64,000 nucleotides of DNA from Diplosphaera chodatii (taxonomy: Eukaryota > Chlorophyta > Trebouxiophyceae > Prasiolales > Stichococcaceae), in contig JAALGY010000015.1 of NCBI GenBank assembly GCA_032358165.1, forward strand, positions 62,001 through 126,000, in the 5' to 3' direction. The position numbers and the translations under genes were made by a program. Below are positions 1 through 13,200 of the stretch, one piece after another. The notes under the pieces are model-generated. The model saw nothing but the letters and a program-made list of their open reading frames with translations. It did no database searches and was not told the origin of the DNA. Each line of letters opens with the position of its first letter. Positions within the stretch are counted from its first letter, which is position 1.

Positions 1-1207
1 CATCGCCGGCACATCTGCCGTCTACTGCCAGACCAAGTAGCTCGCTTCGCATGCATCGTGAGGACGGGTCTGCCATGCATCCCTGGCAGTGTACATATTG
101 CAGTCGGTGTCAATGTATGACACCGCACTGACCATGACCGGACTCGCTTCCGTATCCGCATGACTGGGTTGGGACGCACCTCATTCAGGCGAAAGGCCTT
201 GTCGCGTGTCTCCTCACGCAGCACGATGCTGATGCCGAACAGTGCGGCGGCGCCCACGGTCATCAATCCGATGTTCGGCATGAACAGGGACTCGCCTGCG
301 CAGGGACACTGGCACCAGCTTTAGACGGCAGGTGCCGCTTGCCGTGTGCAGGGTACGGTCGGAATAATCGACGCGCCGCCACGCAGTCCTTCATGGCTTG
401 CATGTCACTGCGATGTGCACCACAGGGCAACCCTCGCCTGCGGCTCCCGATATGATGATGTAGCTGGAGTCCGGGCTGTCCTTCAGCAGCGGCACGACCG
501 CCTTTGCAAACAGCCAGTGGGCCACTGCGTATGCATGGACCCCTTCGGTGATCTCCGACAGTGACTGCTCCAGTAGCGGGCCTGCAACATGAACGCTCCT
601 GGGTCTCCGGCTTGTTGATGGTGCAAGGCAAATTGCCCACAAGGTTCATTGCACATGTTGGATGCACACTGCGTCATAGCCAGCGGGTTCGAAGCGAGTG
701 TGGGAGTGCAGCAACAGCAAAGCTTAAGGACCAATCACACACGCTCTGCGCATGTCATGCATGTCAGAGTGTAGAGATGGGAAAAATTCACCCTTCTGCC
801 ACATGCCGCCAATTGCAGAGACGGCATAGTCGACCGTGCCGAACTTAGCGGCGACAGCATCCGCCAGCTGTTTGGCTCCGTCCTCGGTGGCAACATCAGC
901 CTCCAGCACCTGCACCGTTGTGCTTCCAAGTGTAAAGCTCTGAGGTCAACCTAATCCGTCAGAACTGGACCGTGCATCCCCAGACCGAGCAGGTTAGTGC
1001 TGTAATCATGTTGGAGCAGTGATGCGGGAGGTCAGCTCATGACATTCGCATCAGCGATCATCTTGATGCCAGTTCGCATCGCACAAGCGTCACCTGAAGC
1101 CTTTCAGTCGGCACACCAGCGAGGTCAGCAACGTCCTTCTCCAGGCTAGCCCTGCCCCTGGCACTGCGCACGGGCGCCATGACGGTGGCACCGCCCTTGA
1201 GCAGGGT
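1..1207 (-). CDS. Atypical short-chain dehydrogenase/reductase, copy A (partial, runs off left edge)
   Basis: Four exons of an SDR-fold protein can be read on the minus strand: 1207-1094 (TLLKGGATVMAPVRS, the second beta-alpha unit), 909-792 (LEADVATEDGAKQLADA then VDYAVSAIGG, the DV and NAG-like strands), 581-432 (ending DSSYIIISG) and 295-180. Phases agree and no stop interrupts them. The usual YxxxK active-site motif is not there: the segment that should carry it reads GLMTVGAAALFGI, so this is probably a non-catalytic or atypical SDR that still binds a nucleotide. The 3' exons lie beyond base 1. I could not find a convincing first exon with the TGxxxGxG loop between 1208 and 1760, so the copy may also be truncated at its 5' end. 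It matches the pseudogene next door exon for exon. The substrate is unknown. Confidence 0.72.
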
Positions 1208-1765
1208 CTACAGAAACAGAAGGAGCGTTGGCTGTGGTGACCATGCCCTGCATACTTACCCGCAAAGGCCATGTGAGCTGCCTGCTGGTGGTCAGTGTAC
1301 GCTATATGCACGTTTTTTTTGCGTTTGCGTTTGCAACCAAGATTTGTTGAGTTTCAATTGCAGACAAGTTTTGTGTTTGATCCAACGCTGTCCTTGGACT
1401 GGAAGCGCCGGCAAAGGTGTAAATGTGCGGATATGATACGTCAAGAGCCGCTTTGAGGCTCTTATACTGTTGTCCACCGACGTTAGGCGATACCTGGGGC
1501 TGGACTGAGCTCACGTACTGAGTTTGCGCCAGAAGGAGCCCCCATCAAGCTGCCTTGTTTCTGCACGATAATCAGAAAGGGATGGGTGATTGGAGAAGGC
1601 ACTGCCAGGCTGGATCTGCAAGCAGTGGTACTGCACCATACAGGTGGCCGGACAAGGCACGATTTCACGAAGTGCTGCACCGGCATCACAGATGCATCGG
1701 TGCTGAAGCGTAGCTGCTATGTTTCACCTGCCCTCTAGATACCATCTCGTAGCTTGGACGACACA

Positions 1766-3576
1766 TCATGCCTTCGCAGCAAATGCTTTCAGATCGTCCA
1801 TCCGGATGTGCAAGACCTCGGACTTCAGGCTCGTGTCCTGGGAGTGAGGGACAGACAGGCTTGAGAGACGTCACATCAACGTGTTTGTCGTCCAGGGCGC
1901 AGTTAGGACCGGCGCATGTTGACACTGTCAGTTCAGCGCTGCTGTGCCAGGCACTGCTCAGCACCTGCAGCTTCTCCGCGACGAGCGCCCCGAACACATG
2001 GTGCGACGTCTTCGGCGGGGCCCCCGGCATCCCGGGCCTGCCCGCATCCTCCTGCCGCCCAACAAATGCCGATAACCGCACCTGACGCCACAGGACGAGT
2101 GCGCATACCATGAGCACCTATGTTTGCCAATGCTGCAGCGCAGACGGTCAAGAGGGGCTGCCAGCATATGGATCATTCAGAGAGACCTGAGGTCAGTCAT
2201 GGGCTTCAGAAGTTTGACGTTTGGTGCCAGACATGTACTGCAGTGCATGCATGGTGCATCGATTCGCAGCATGCTCTTGCTGGCAGCTCTGACAGGCAAC
2301 CCCTTGTTGGCAACTGTCGACCAGCCTGGAGATTTCGGCTAGGTCGTGCCGCATCTGTGTGCTGTGCCCACCTCATTGAAGCGCAGCGCACTAGGCCGCG
2401 TCTCCTCGCGGAGCACGGTGGAGATGCCGAATGCCGCGGCGTTGCCGACTGTGACCATGCCTCAGCCAGGAACGAACAGTGCGCTGCCTGCGACAAGGCC
2501 GACCTGAAGTGTTGACACATGTGCAGAGTCGTTGCATTGCAGCCAACCACACGCACGGTGCTCCATTGTGAAACAGTGCCCAGACCCATGCCCTGAAAGG
2601 AGCATGCGGGAAGCTGCTCCTGCCGGCAGAAGGGTCATTGGTCATGTGGGCTGAGCACCTGCGCCGCCTGTGATCATGATGTAGGCGCTGTCGCTGGAGT
2701 CCCTGAGCAGCGGCACCGCCGCCTTACTTGGCGATGAGTAACTGCGCCACCGCCTTGGCGCGCAGCTCGCTGTCCACCCCCAACAGCGGCTGCTCCAGCA
2801 GCGGCCCTGTGGTGATATTCGGCACTCTTCTCATCATGGCAGCGGGATGCACGGCACAGTGGTGCCAGTATACACGCAAGCTGGTACGAGAGTGGGTTCA
2901 CGCATGCATTGGTCATACCAGGCAGTCTGCCTGAGACACACAAAGGGTACCTCTCTGCCATCAGGCGCCAATGGCTGTGACAAAATAGTCCAGTGCTGTG
3001 TACTGCTCGAAGATGTGATCCGCCAGCGTTTGGATGCCCAACTCGTCAGTGATATCCAGCTGCACGATCTGCACGCTGCACACTTTGCCTCGGCCGCTGC
3101 TGCTGCATACCGTCATGCCTTGGCGCCATGCGCAGCACACACTGCACCTCCCGATTATACCAGTGGTTCTGGAACGGGAACAAAATATGTTGTTGCGTAA
3201 CTCTGCCCATACCTCCAGCCTATCGGTGGCATAGTGGTATGGGCACCCCTCGATATCCTTCTCCAGGCTGATGCGGCTCGTGACGCTGCGCACCGGGGCA
3301 ATGATGGCAGCTCCAGCGTCCAGCAACATCTACATGGTGATTTAACTGAGCATTAGTTTCAGTGCTTTCTTGACATATGCTGGAATCGCAACATCAGCTG
3401 GATGTGTTCCCAGGATGTTGGTATGCATGTGACCCACCTTGCAAGCGGGGTGGTTCACTGCCCCGATGGGCAAACTCGGGCGGCATCACGCCAAGCGTAA
3501 GTCATCATGTCACTTACACGGATGATGCCGCTGCCGATGGTGTCGCGCCGCCCGTTACAAGCGCAGTCTTGCCCAT
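1766..3576 (-). pseudogene. SDR copy B: unprocessed tandem-duplicate pseudogene
   Basis: Seven exons parallel to copy A are recognisable: 3576-3518, 3329-3213, 3068-2951, 2806-2659, 2487-2372, 2081-1965 and 1837-1766. Exons 3 and 5 have exactly the lengths of their copy A partners (118 and 116 nt). At least four lesions break it. In exon 1 the frame slips by one base inside the glycine loop: MGKTALVTGG is in one frame and DTIGSGIIR in another, near 3541-3553. An in-frame TGA lies at 2961-2963 where copy A has Met. Four extra bases (about 2724-2727) create a frameshift and a TAA after AVAQLLIAK. Another TGA lies at 2462-2464. Introns are kept, so it arose by DNA duplication, not retroposition. 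The C-terminal exon, ending LKAFAAKA, shows what the missing end of copy A may look like. Assembly error is unlikely to explain four separate lesions. Confidence 0.8.
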
Positions 3577-4272
3577 GAAAGGTCATCATAACCTTCAGGG
3601 ATGCGGGCTTGGCTTCGAGCCTCACTTTGCCTGAATAATGGTTGCAAAAGACGAATCGTTGAACAGCTCCACTGTACTGGCCACGAACGTTTGCGCGTCG
3701 CCTCGGCAGGGTGTGATGTTTGGGACAATGCCGTACAACGGCAGTTGTACTGCCCCAATATGTGTCCAGATTGTTGGATCACCACTTGACAAGTTCTGAA
3801 GTCAAGCGCAAGGTACTGCCTTCCATTGCATCCTTGATAGGTAGCAGCCAGGCTTTGCTGCATGTGGCAGAAATTTGCTTATGGTTGCCAGCATTTGAAC
3901 TTGCTGCGCACAGATGCCAACGACGTTGCTCCTCCGTTCTCCATGTGCAGTTGCAGCCCGCTGATGACTCGCGCCGATGCTGAAAGGCATCCTTTACACA
4001 ACATACAGCACCTCAGATCCAGCTCGGCCTCAGAAGGCGTCTGATGATGGAGCGGCGCACAACATTGACCTGAAGGGTCAGGTCCTTTGCTGCATGTGAG
4101 CATACACAACAGTAGGCCAAAGCAGATGCAACGGAATGGTCTGCCATTTGCGAGGCGCGGTGCATCGATCTGGGTGATGCCGCCTCCACCGCATTGCCGC
4201 CGGCATCGCGGGCAGAGACACAGTGGTGGGGCCTCAGCATGCGGCTGACGACAGCCTGCACGGGCACTGGGG
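3577..4272. other. Divergent intergenic region between the SDR pseudogene and TERT
   Basis: Only short, unconvincing open frames occur on either strand. The stretch should hold the TERT promoter and 5' UTR. I see no TATA box or repeat worth naming. Confidence 0.4.
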
Positions 4273-7200
4273 ATGCTGCGCGGCGGCGATGCGCCCAGTG
4301 GCGCCGAGCCGATCAGCCGCGCCGCACTACGGCCTGGCGGCAATGCAGCGGCCGGCAACGCAGCGGGCCACAGCCGCTTGGCGCAGCAGCCGCAGCGCCC
4401 GCCGCGCGTCCTGGAGGTGCTGTACGGCGGCGGCGGGGCGATCAGGTGCGTGGAGGACGGGCTGCTGGCCGCGGCGGCGGCTGCGGGGTGCGGCCAGCAG
4501 CTGACGGCGGCCCTGAGGTGGGCCCTTTGGGGTCACACCGCATTGATGACACATGCCCAGCATGCTGCATCGGAGCAGGATCAGGCGGCAACAAACAGAT
4601 GTGGATCCAGTGGCTACCTTGCGAGAACCAGGCAGTGTTGTGCGCAGGCGGAACGGCGATCCGCCAGAGTATGCGCACAGGCTGCTGCGGCAGACGTGGC
4701 TGGTGTGGGACGGCGCCGCGCCCACGCCGCTGCTGCCGTCGCCCGCGCTGCAGCAGCACTCGTCTCAGGCCGAGGTGATGATGGTTTACACTGGCTGACT
4801 GCTGCCATAGTATGCTCCAGTGATGAGCATGCCCAGCATGCCATCGTATCCCAGCAGGGATGCATAGGATCATCATGGCAGACCGGGTCATGCATGCCGT
4901 CTGTTCTGCGCAGCTGCTGGCGAGGGCGACTGATCGGCTGGTGCGCACATCGCGGGGCGCCAACCTGCTGTGCCTGGGCTACCGCAAGGTACCATCATGT
5001 ACCGTGGTCGCCTGCATTGTACCAGGGTGTAGTCGAACCTGAGACATGGACCTGGTGGATCTGGTCGTACATGCCTTCAGATGCGCCAAGCAGAGCCTGC
5101 CTCTGGAATCAACATGCCATTGCCACGTACCCTTCTCAGCCCGGCACATTTGCTGGAGCAGTCTAGCCTTCGTCCGTGCGGCACGGAGCCCATCATACTG
5201 TCCTCCAGCCTAGCCTGTCAGGTGGATGTTTTTGACACATTACACTGCCATGCCTCTGTGCAGCGGAGGCCATTTGCGGGCGCTACAGGAGGGGCGCCTG
5301 GCCTACGCCATGCGGAAGCGGTGGCAGCCAACACCACAGCAGCGGTTCTTGCTGCGGGCGCCTGGCCGGTGCTCCACAGTCCTCATCCTGCCCTCATGTC
5401 CAACAGCAGCCATTGCAGCCGCCATCACAGCAGCGCAGCAGAGTTTGGAGTGATGTCGCAGTTGAGATGCACGAACTGGAACGGATGTTGTTGCACGACT
5501 GACGCCCCTGGTGTGGTCGCAGGTGCTGCTGTCACGCTGCGGCGACGCGCTGATGCTGCACCTGCTGCTGCACGGGAGCCTGTTTGCGCCGCTGCCGGGC
5601 GGCTGCCTGCTGCAGCTCAGTGGCCTGCCGGCGGCAGAGGTCCGACAGCTGCCCGCACACATTCGCTCATGCTGCAGCACATGATGATACCTTGCCAGCT
5701 CTGCAAGTGCCAGGCAACTGCAAGTGCCAGCTGCCACCCACCGAGGCAAACACATTCCTGGTCAGGTGTACAACCAAGCGCACACACCGTACCGTGCTGC
5801 AGCCCCGTGGCCAGTGTTTGAGAAGGCAAGAGCAGGCAGCACTTGAACACTCCGCAGGTGGCAAAGCGGAGACGGCGGGCGAACCCCTCGACCGGGGGCA
5901 TGCGACTCCGGGTGCTGCAGCCAGAGGCGCCTCGCATACAGGCGCTGCCTGTCGTCACCCAGGTACGCCATGTAGGCTATGCTGAGCCATGAGGTGTTCT
6001 CCGTGCAAGCACACAGTGCCATTGGGGCTTGTAGATGTAGGTGTAGTGTCTGAAGTGAGTCATCACAAAGTTGCCGCCTGTGGTGCTTCAGCCCAGCCAC
6101 CAGAAGTTTCGTACGCTGCAGGGCAGCCGCTGCTCAGCGGGACCAGGGCTGCCTCCAGCAGAACAGCCGCCTGGATCAGACTTCGGCGTCAGTGCGCCAG
6201 GCATGACGCCGCCTGCCGCTGCAGCGCAGCTCCCAGCAGGAGCAGGAGGCCCCTGTAGCGCGCCGGTTGGCGGCCCTGCAGCGAGGTCCAAGGCGCCGCG
6301 GCCGTCCAGCTGGCAGCGCCGCCGGGCCGCTGCTGCCCGTGCGGCCGAAGCGCTGCGCCACCCACGTGAGTCTGCTTCTGCAACATGCTCATTATATCTC
6401 AGGCATATCGCATAGCACAGACTACATGCCGACATGTGAGGCCTCGCAAAACGGAATGACCCATGAGCCTGTCTGCTAATACTCTGCCCTGCTGGAAGCT
6501 GTCAAAGGCAGCATTGATCAAGCGAACTTGGTGCAGGCATCCTGACAAATGAGGCCGCCAAAGTGACGCCCGGCTCGGCAGCAGCCGCTGGCACAGCCAG
6601 AAAGGGCATCGGCAGCGGCGGCGGACCGACACCCAGCAGCGGCGGGCCCTCTGCCCGGCCGCAGGCCTGCGCTACAGGGGGTGAGCCGACGCCGGGCACG
6701 GTCGCGGGCACGCCGCCCAGCAGCGGGGCGCTGCCGTGCTCCTTCGACAGCAGCGACAGCCGCCGCTGCGGTGCCACTGGTTCCTCCGACGTCCACGGCG
6801 GCAGCCAGGGTGTCAGACGAGTCTGCCAGCAGCCCACAGGCAGCTTGCAACCCAGCAGCCGCCCGGGCGCCGCGCAGCAGCTGCCTGGCGGTCACGGTCG
6901 CGGCAGCGGCAGCAGTGGCAGCAGCAGGGCGGCGACAGCGGCAGCGCAGCACGGCAGCCCCGGCGGTGGGACCCTGTCGCTGCGGCTTACAGCCTCAGAT
7001 GGCGGCACTCCCAAACAGGGCGGTACCCCTTGCAGTCCAGTGGCTGTAGCCAACCCAGCCGTTCCGCAGCCGGGTTCAGGCACCAGCAGCATCACAGCGC
7101 CTGCTTCAGACCAGTCGCTGAGTGTAGCCACCGCGTTGCCAGTAGACAGTGGCGCAAATGTCATGGAGGCAGCTGCCGCTGGCAGCGCCGACACTGTGCG

Positions 7201-10200
7201 GCTGTTGCGGCCGTGCGGCTGTGCAGCAGCGGCGGACTCTGAGATGGCAGACGCTGAGGCGTCACTTCCCAGCACCGAGGTTGTCACTGCCTTGGCGTCA
7301 GATACAGTGGCGACAGAGGTGGCACTCAGCAGGGAAGCCTCGGCAGATGAGGGTGCTCTGACCGTAAGCATGCCAGCCACTGAGCCGGACCTTGGCGCTG
7401 GCATGGGCGCGGCCGAAGCGCGTGCACCTGCAGCAATGCCTTGCGCCATGCACACGAGCCCGTCAGCTGCATCGGACGCAAACATGCTCGGCACTGCGCC
7501 CAGACGAGAATCGCCAGGCGAGCTGGCGGCGGCGGCGGCAGCAGCAGCAGTTGCAGCAGGAGCAGGAGCGACCACAGCAACGGTGATGCCAGGAGCAGCA
7601 GCAGCGGCAGTGGATTTGAGCAGCACAGCGCCGCAGGCTCTGAGCCTGGAGTTCAGCAGCGATGAAGAGGTGGCGCCCGACGCCAGGCTGTGCTCGTGTC
7701 CGTGGCTGACTCCCGGCTGCTCCTCATGCCTGCTGAATGATACTGAAGTCACCGCATGTGCAGCTGCTGTCGGGGGCGGGTGCCGCTTGCAGTATCTGCA
7801 GGTTGTGGGTAGCTGCAAGCATCTCCTTCATGCAGGGGGCGGAGTGGACGTGCCCTCCAATGGAGTCCTGGGACTTTGGGCTGGACAGCCCCGCGGCAGC
7901 AGACGATCAGGGCGCTGCGCCGGAGGCCGCAGCTGCAAGCCATGATGCAGCCCAAGCTGCAGCAGGGGACACCGCCATCGCACCCGCAACAGGAATGCCG
8001 CAGCCACGGCGCCAGCTGCAGCGGCCGCCACTTGCAGACCCAGCACTTCCCGCAGCGCAGGGCGCCCAAAATGGCCGCCAGCAGCGGCAGCAGCGCCAGC
8101 AGGCGGGGCGGCGGGAGGCAGCTGGAAGCAGCGGCAGTGCCACGCAGCCGCCGGCGGGCTGGATCCCCGCGCACCGCATGGTCGCCCCCCGCTCGGCGGT
8201 GTTCTACTGCGCCTCCTTCTGCGCGCTGCCCGGCCTGCCCCACACACGTGCGTGCTTATTGCCGCTGTACATGGGTGTTGTGCGCTGCCCGAGCATGCTT
8301 TGGATGCCGCCAGTGTGCACTGTTTGCTACATGCCCAGCTGCGAAGGCAGTCCAGCATGCTGTCCTACTCTCCATCCCTGCATTGGGGTCGCAGGGCGAG
8401 ATCTAGGCCTGGCGACCTCTGCAGTAGTCCTGCACAGTGCCCACAATATATTGTTTTGGCCCAGAGTATACTATGTTTGGGTCTTCACCGAACAATTGCA
8501 CAACAGCGACATGCTGAAGTTGGACATGTGCAAGTCAGCTCATATTGAGTGTGATCCACCTGCAGATGTGCTGATGCGGGCGCGTGCGCAGCACAACGGG
8601 GTGCAGGCGCTTTGCTCGGCGATCTTTGATGTGCGCCACTGCGTGTGCCGGCCCGAGGTGCGTGCAATGCTGTCGACAACATCTTCACGTCTGGTTCAGC
8701 TGTTGGCATGTGCACACCGTGATCTGAGAAAGGACTGTACACTGCTTGACTCCAACAGCAGAGCCATCCTCCATCCACAGGCGACATATGCAATGGCAGC
8801 GCAGCACCCGTGGCTGCTGCCGGCTGCGCCGCGGCGGCTGCCGAAGCGCGCCGCACGGCTGCTGCCGCTGCTGCAGCGCATGATGGGTACGCTTTGCCGC
8901 TGCACCGTCTGATCATGCACATCCTGACTCTGACGTTCTGTGCGTGATGTGCGAGCTGATGAGTGGTGTGTCGCACCAAGACAGCCAGCAACCTGCGCTT
9001 GTGCAAACTGAACCTTTAAATAGCTGCTCAGCTTATGCTGCTGACGAACTGTGGCTCAAGCATCTGATTGTTGGCATGACTTGCAATGTAGACCGCACGG
9101 CGAGGTGTCCCTACGCCGTCCTGCTGGCACGCCACTGTCCACTGCCGGCTGGCCTCGCCCGCCGCCGCCGCCGCGGCACTCAGAACGACGCTGGTGCTGC
9201 CAGCCAGCAGCGATACCAGCAGCAGCCGTCGCCACTGCCACCGTCTGCAGCACAGGGTGGGCCGGGTGCCCTGCGCAGTGGCGTCCAGCGGCGGCGGCAG
9301 GAAGCAGCGTCACCTGCGGATGCAGCTTTGCCGGAGCCGCCAGGCTCACCCATGTCGTGCAGCAGCGACGACACCAGCTTCCGTGACTCGGTGAGGGGTG
9401 GCAAGCCGCTGTCAGGCTGGCCGCATCGTGGTGGAAAAGGTCAGCCATACCCCACTTGTTCGCTCCCATATACTCGTAATGGTGCTGTCAATGTTGTGGC
9501 GCTGCTGCAGGACCTGACGATCCAGGCACAGGCGGGGACGCAGCCAAGTCAGCGCTCAGCGCCCCCGCACCCTGACGCAGCAGCGGTTTCGGCAGCTGCC
9601 GGATCCAGTCAGCCGCCAGGCATCGCGGCGGCGGCGGCGGGCGCAGCAGAGCCACACACGCCCGCCAGGGCTGCTGCCGCCGCCGCTGGCGACGCCGCCG
9701 CCGCCGATGGCGCTGCAGGTGACCACCACATCGCAGCGGCTGCGGCGGCGGCTGAGCACACTTCGCCCAGCGGCCGGGCGGCGGCGGCGGGGCTGGGCCA
9801 GGCCGCGCTGCTGGCGGCGGCGCTGCCCCACGCGCGGGTCATCGCATTCCTGTGGTCCTGCATCCGTCACATCGTGCCGCCAGTGAGCCATGTGCCTCCG
9901 TCCCATCAGCCTGAGCGAATACTGGACATTCTCTCTCTCTGGACCTCTGTTGTGGCACTGCTGCTGGCCGCAGAGGACGTGGTGGCAGCAGATGCAGACG
10001 GAGTGCCTGCTTTGCATGCCTGTGCCCTGCTGAACTGCATGACGCTGCCATATCTGCCTTGGCTGTATGCAGTATGTCTAAAGCAGCTACTGCAACCTGG
10101 TGCTGCTCCTGTGGCTACAACCGATCAACTGATGTGGTGCTCAATGTCCGTGCTTTGCTGCCTCAGGCGCTGCTGGGGGACAGGGCGAGCCGGCGGGCGC

Positions 10201-13200
10201 TGCGGGGTGGGGTGGCGCGCCTCGTGACGCTGCGGCGGCGGGAGCAGCTGACCGTCGCCCAAGTGCTCCCGGGGCTGCGCACCACCTCCTTCCCCTGGGG
10301 CTCTGCGTACGGTGAGTGCACGGTGGTGCATCTGCACCAGCATGTGGACAGTTTGGAATCAATGCGTAGGATACACCATATCAAGTGCAGTCGACTGGCC
10401 CAAAACCCTACAGAAGCAGCACGAAGGTGGCACTGCTGAGCTGCGCCTGCATCATCCCAACATGGCGGCCGACAGGGTGACCAAACGGTTTGCATGCCTT
10501 CTTCGTATGCCGTGCCTCCTGACTGCAAGGCCCGGGCGGCATGCCAGTGTTTTCGTGTCGCCAGAAACTCGGTCGGCTGTGCAGGTGTGCAGCGGGTGCA
10601 GGGCGGCCAGGCGGCGGCGGCGCAGCGCGACACGCAGCTGTGGGCGGCCTGGCTGCTGGGCGCGCTGGCGGTGCCGCTGCTGCGCGCCCACTTCTACGCC
10701 ACCGAGACCGAGCCCAGCCGCCAGGCCGTCTCCTACTACAGGCGCGGATCTCCTGCATTCCAGTTGGCTGCAATGCTGCTGAACAGGCAGTGCCAGAGGG
10801 TGCCGTGAGCTGCAACACAGGCGGCAGGAATGCATTTACCGGTGGCTTGGTCCTGGGGATGCAGCGCTGTATATGGTGGATGAAGGCCTCGTCCGCCATC
10901 AGATCACCGTGCATCAAGCAAAAGTCGACAGTCCTGGAAACATGAACTCATGAACTGTGCAGGAAACCTGTGTGGGCGGCGCTGCGGGCGGGGGCCCTGG
11001 CTGGCTTGGTGGGCGACCTGTACGCGCCGGTGCCGGCGGGCGCGGTGGCCGCCCTGCTGCAGGGCCGCCGCCTGGGCGCCGCGCGCCTGCGCCTGCTGCC
11101 CAAGGCCACAGGTGCGTCTGACGCACATCCCAAGCTTTGCGTACACACACTATGCACAAAGACACACCAGCCGATGCCACTTGACAGTTGGAATATTGTC
11201 CGATGTCACAGTCAGCTGTGTGCATTGCCTAAATACTTGGAAGTTTGTACACTGTTGATTTGCCGATGACATCATGGCGTCGACGTCGCAGGGCTGCGGC
11301 CGATTGCAAACCTGGGGCAGGCGACTGCCGTGAAGCTGCGGGGCTGCGGTCGGCCCGTGGCGCTGCAGGGCTGCAAGCGCGGCCGCCGGCGGGCCGCCAC
11401 GCAGCTCACCTTCCGCCCCGTCAACCAGCAGCTGCGACACCTGCACCAGGTGACAGGGGTGGCACGTTGGGAGCTACCGTATGCGCCTCTGTGCTAAATC
11501 GGCCATGATAACGTTTGAGTCCGAACTGCCTCTGTTCCTCCTGTGCTGTGTCGTAATCTGCAGTGGTGGTCCGTACGTGCTAAATGACGCTTCACGCCGT
11601 GGCAGGTGCTCAAGCTGGAGGCGGGGCGGCAGCCGGGCGTGCTGGGCGGCAGCGTGTTTGGCTACGGCGACGCCCACGCCGCGCTGGCGCCCACCCTGCA
11701 GCGCTGGCGGGCGGCGTTTGCAGCTGCCACCGCACGCGGCAGGTCAGTCGTATTGCGTTCAAGCCCGTGATGCGAAGCACGTTTTATGAGCACGCATCCT
11801 ACCAACCGACTTCAGAGTCGATCACAACTCTGTTGTCAAGCTTCAAAACCTTGTAGCGCATGCAGCAGCCTAGGGCAGAGGTCATGTACAGCATGCGTGC
11901 GAATGTACAGGTGCTGTGCATTAAGCAGCAGTGCGCCAATGGTTTGCAGGCGGCCGCCGAGGCCGTACCTGGCGTCCTTCGACATATCCCGCGCCTTTGA
12001 CGGCGTGCCCACGGAGCAGCTGCTGCGGCTGGCGGGCCGCCTGCTGGCGCGCCCCGCCTACACCATCGTCAAATACTCCGAGGCATGACCTGAACTTACC
12101 CGGCCAGAGGCAGCGTGCCCTTCTGACGCCTAGCCCTTGTGCCACTTGTGGCAACAATGCAGCTGCTATTCGTCATGGTTCTTACTCGAAGACCCACGCA
12201 GCCCAGATGCATCCTGTTGAGATGCAGAATGACCTGCGCTGGAGCTATGCAAGATCAGTTCACCATACGCTTGCATCTGGCAATCACAGCAGCAACAACA
12301 TGCGTCAGCACAGCCCTCATCCATCCAGCTGCTGCCACTCAGGCGACGGCAGGGCGGCTGGGGCTGCGGCCGCGCTACAGGGTGGCGGCAGTGGACGCCG
12401 CCCCGCAGCCGCCCAACTTCCCAGCATTTGCACGCCGCCTTACTGCCGCCGCCGGCAGCAGCGGCCGGGTCCTGACAGACCAGGCACGGCCTGTTGGTGC
12501 CCCTGACAGCGTGGCATTGCTATGTACAGAGCACACGACCATGAGCAGCATCCGCATGCATGGCTGGCAAATGTCATCGCCCGTTAGTGCCATGGTGCTG
12601 GGCAGCGTAGTGGTGTCCTGGGACCTGTCGGCAAACACATGAACATAACGCAACACACATCAAGCCTGACCTCCCACTGAATCTGAGGCTCAAACACATA
12701 TTTCGTTTCGGCTCTGAACCAAGTATGCTGCTACCGGCAGGTCGTGACAGCGAGGGTGGATGCGCGGGCCGCGGGGGAGCTGCTGGCTGAGCACGTGGGC
12801 GCTAACCTGGTGAAAATCGGGCGCGCCTGGCACACCCAGACGCGAGGCATCCCGCAGGTGCCCCTACACACCTAGCATTGACCATTCATTCATCACAGTG
12901 ATCGACGCTGCTTGTGACTTTCAATGGAGGGCCATCACAAGCAGCACTCATGGGCAAGCAGACATGCACAAGAAGCCGTCACATGGAGGTGCGCATCGCA
13001 TCACAGCAGTACTGCTGGTGCACTTGCCAATTTGGCATCGCAACTCCGCCAGCCTGCCTGGCGCTCGTCGTGACATAATGCGAGCGCCTGCTCCGCACCC
13101 TGCTGCAGGGCAGCACGCTATCGACGCTGCTGTGCAGCCTGTTCCTGGCGGACGTGGAGGCGCGCCACCTGCGGGTGCTGCTGCCGCCGCCGCTGCAGGG

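Noticed and set aside
6563..7945. Separate gene encoding an Ala-rich protein
   Set aside because: It joins in phase to TERT exons on both sides and lies in the TEN to RNA-binding linker position; it has no start of its own (GTG at 6563).
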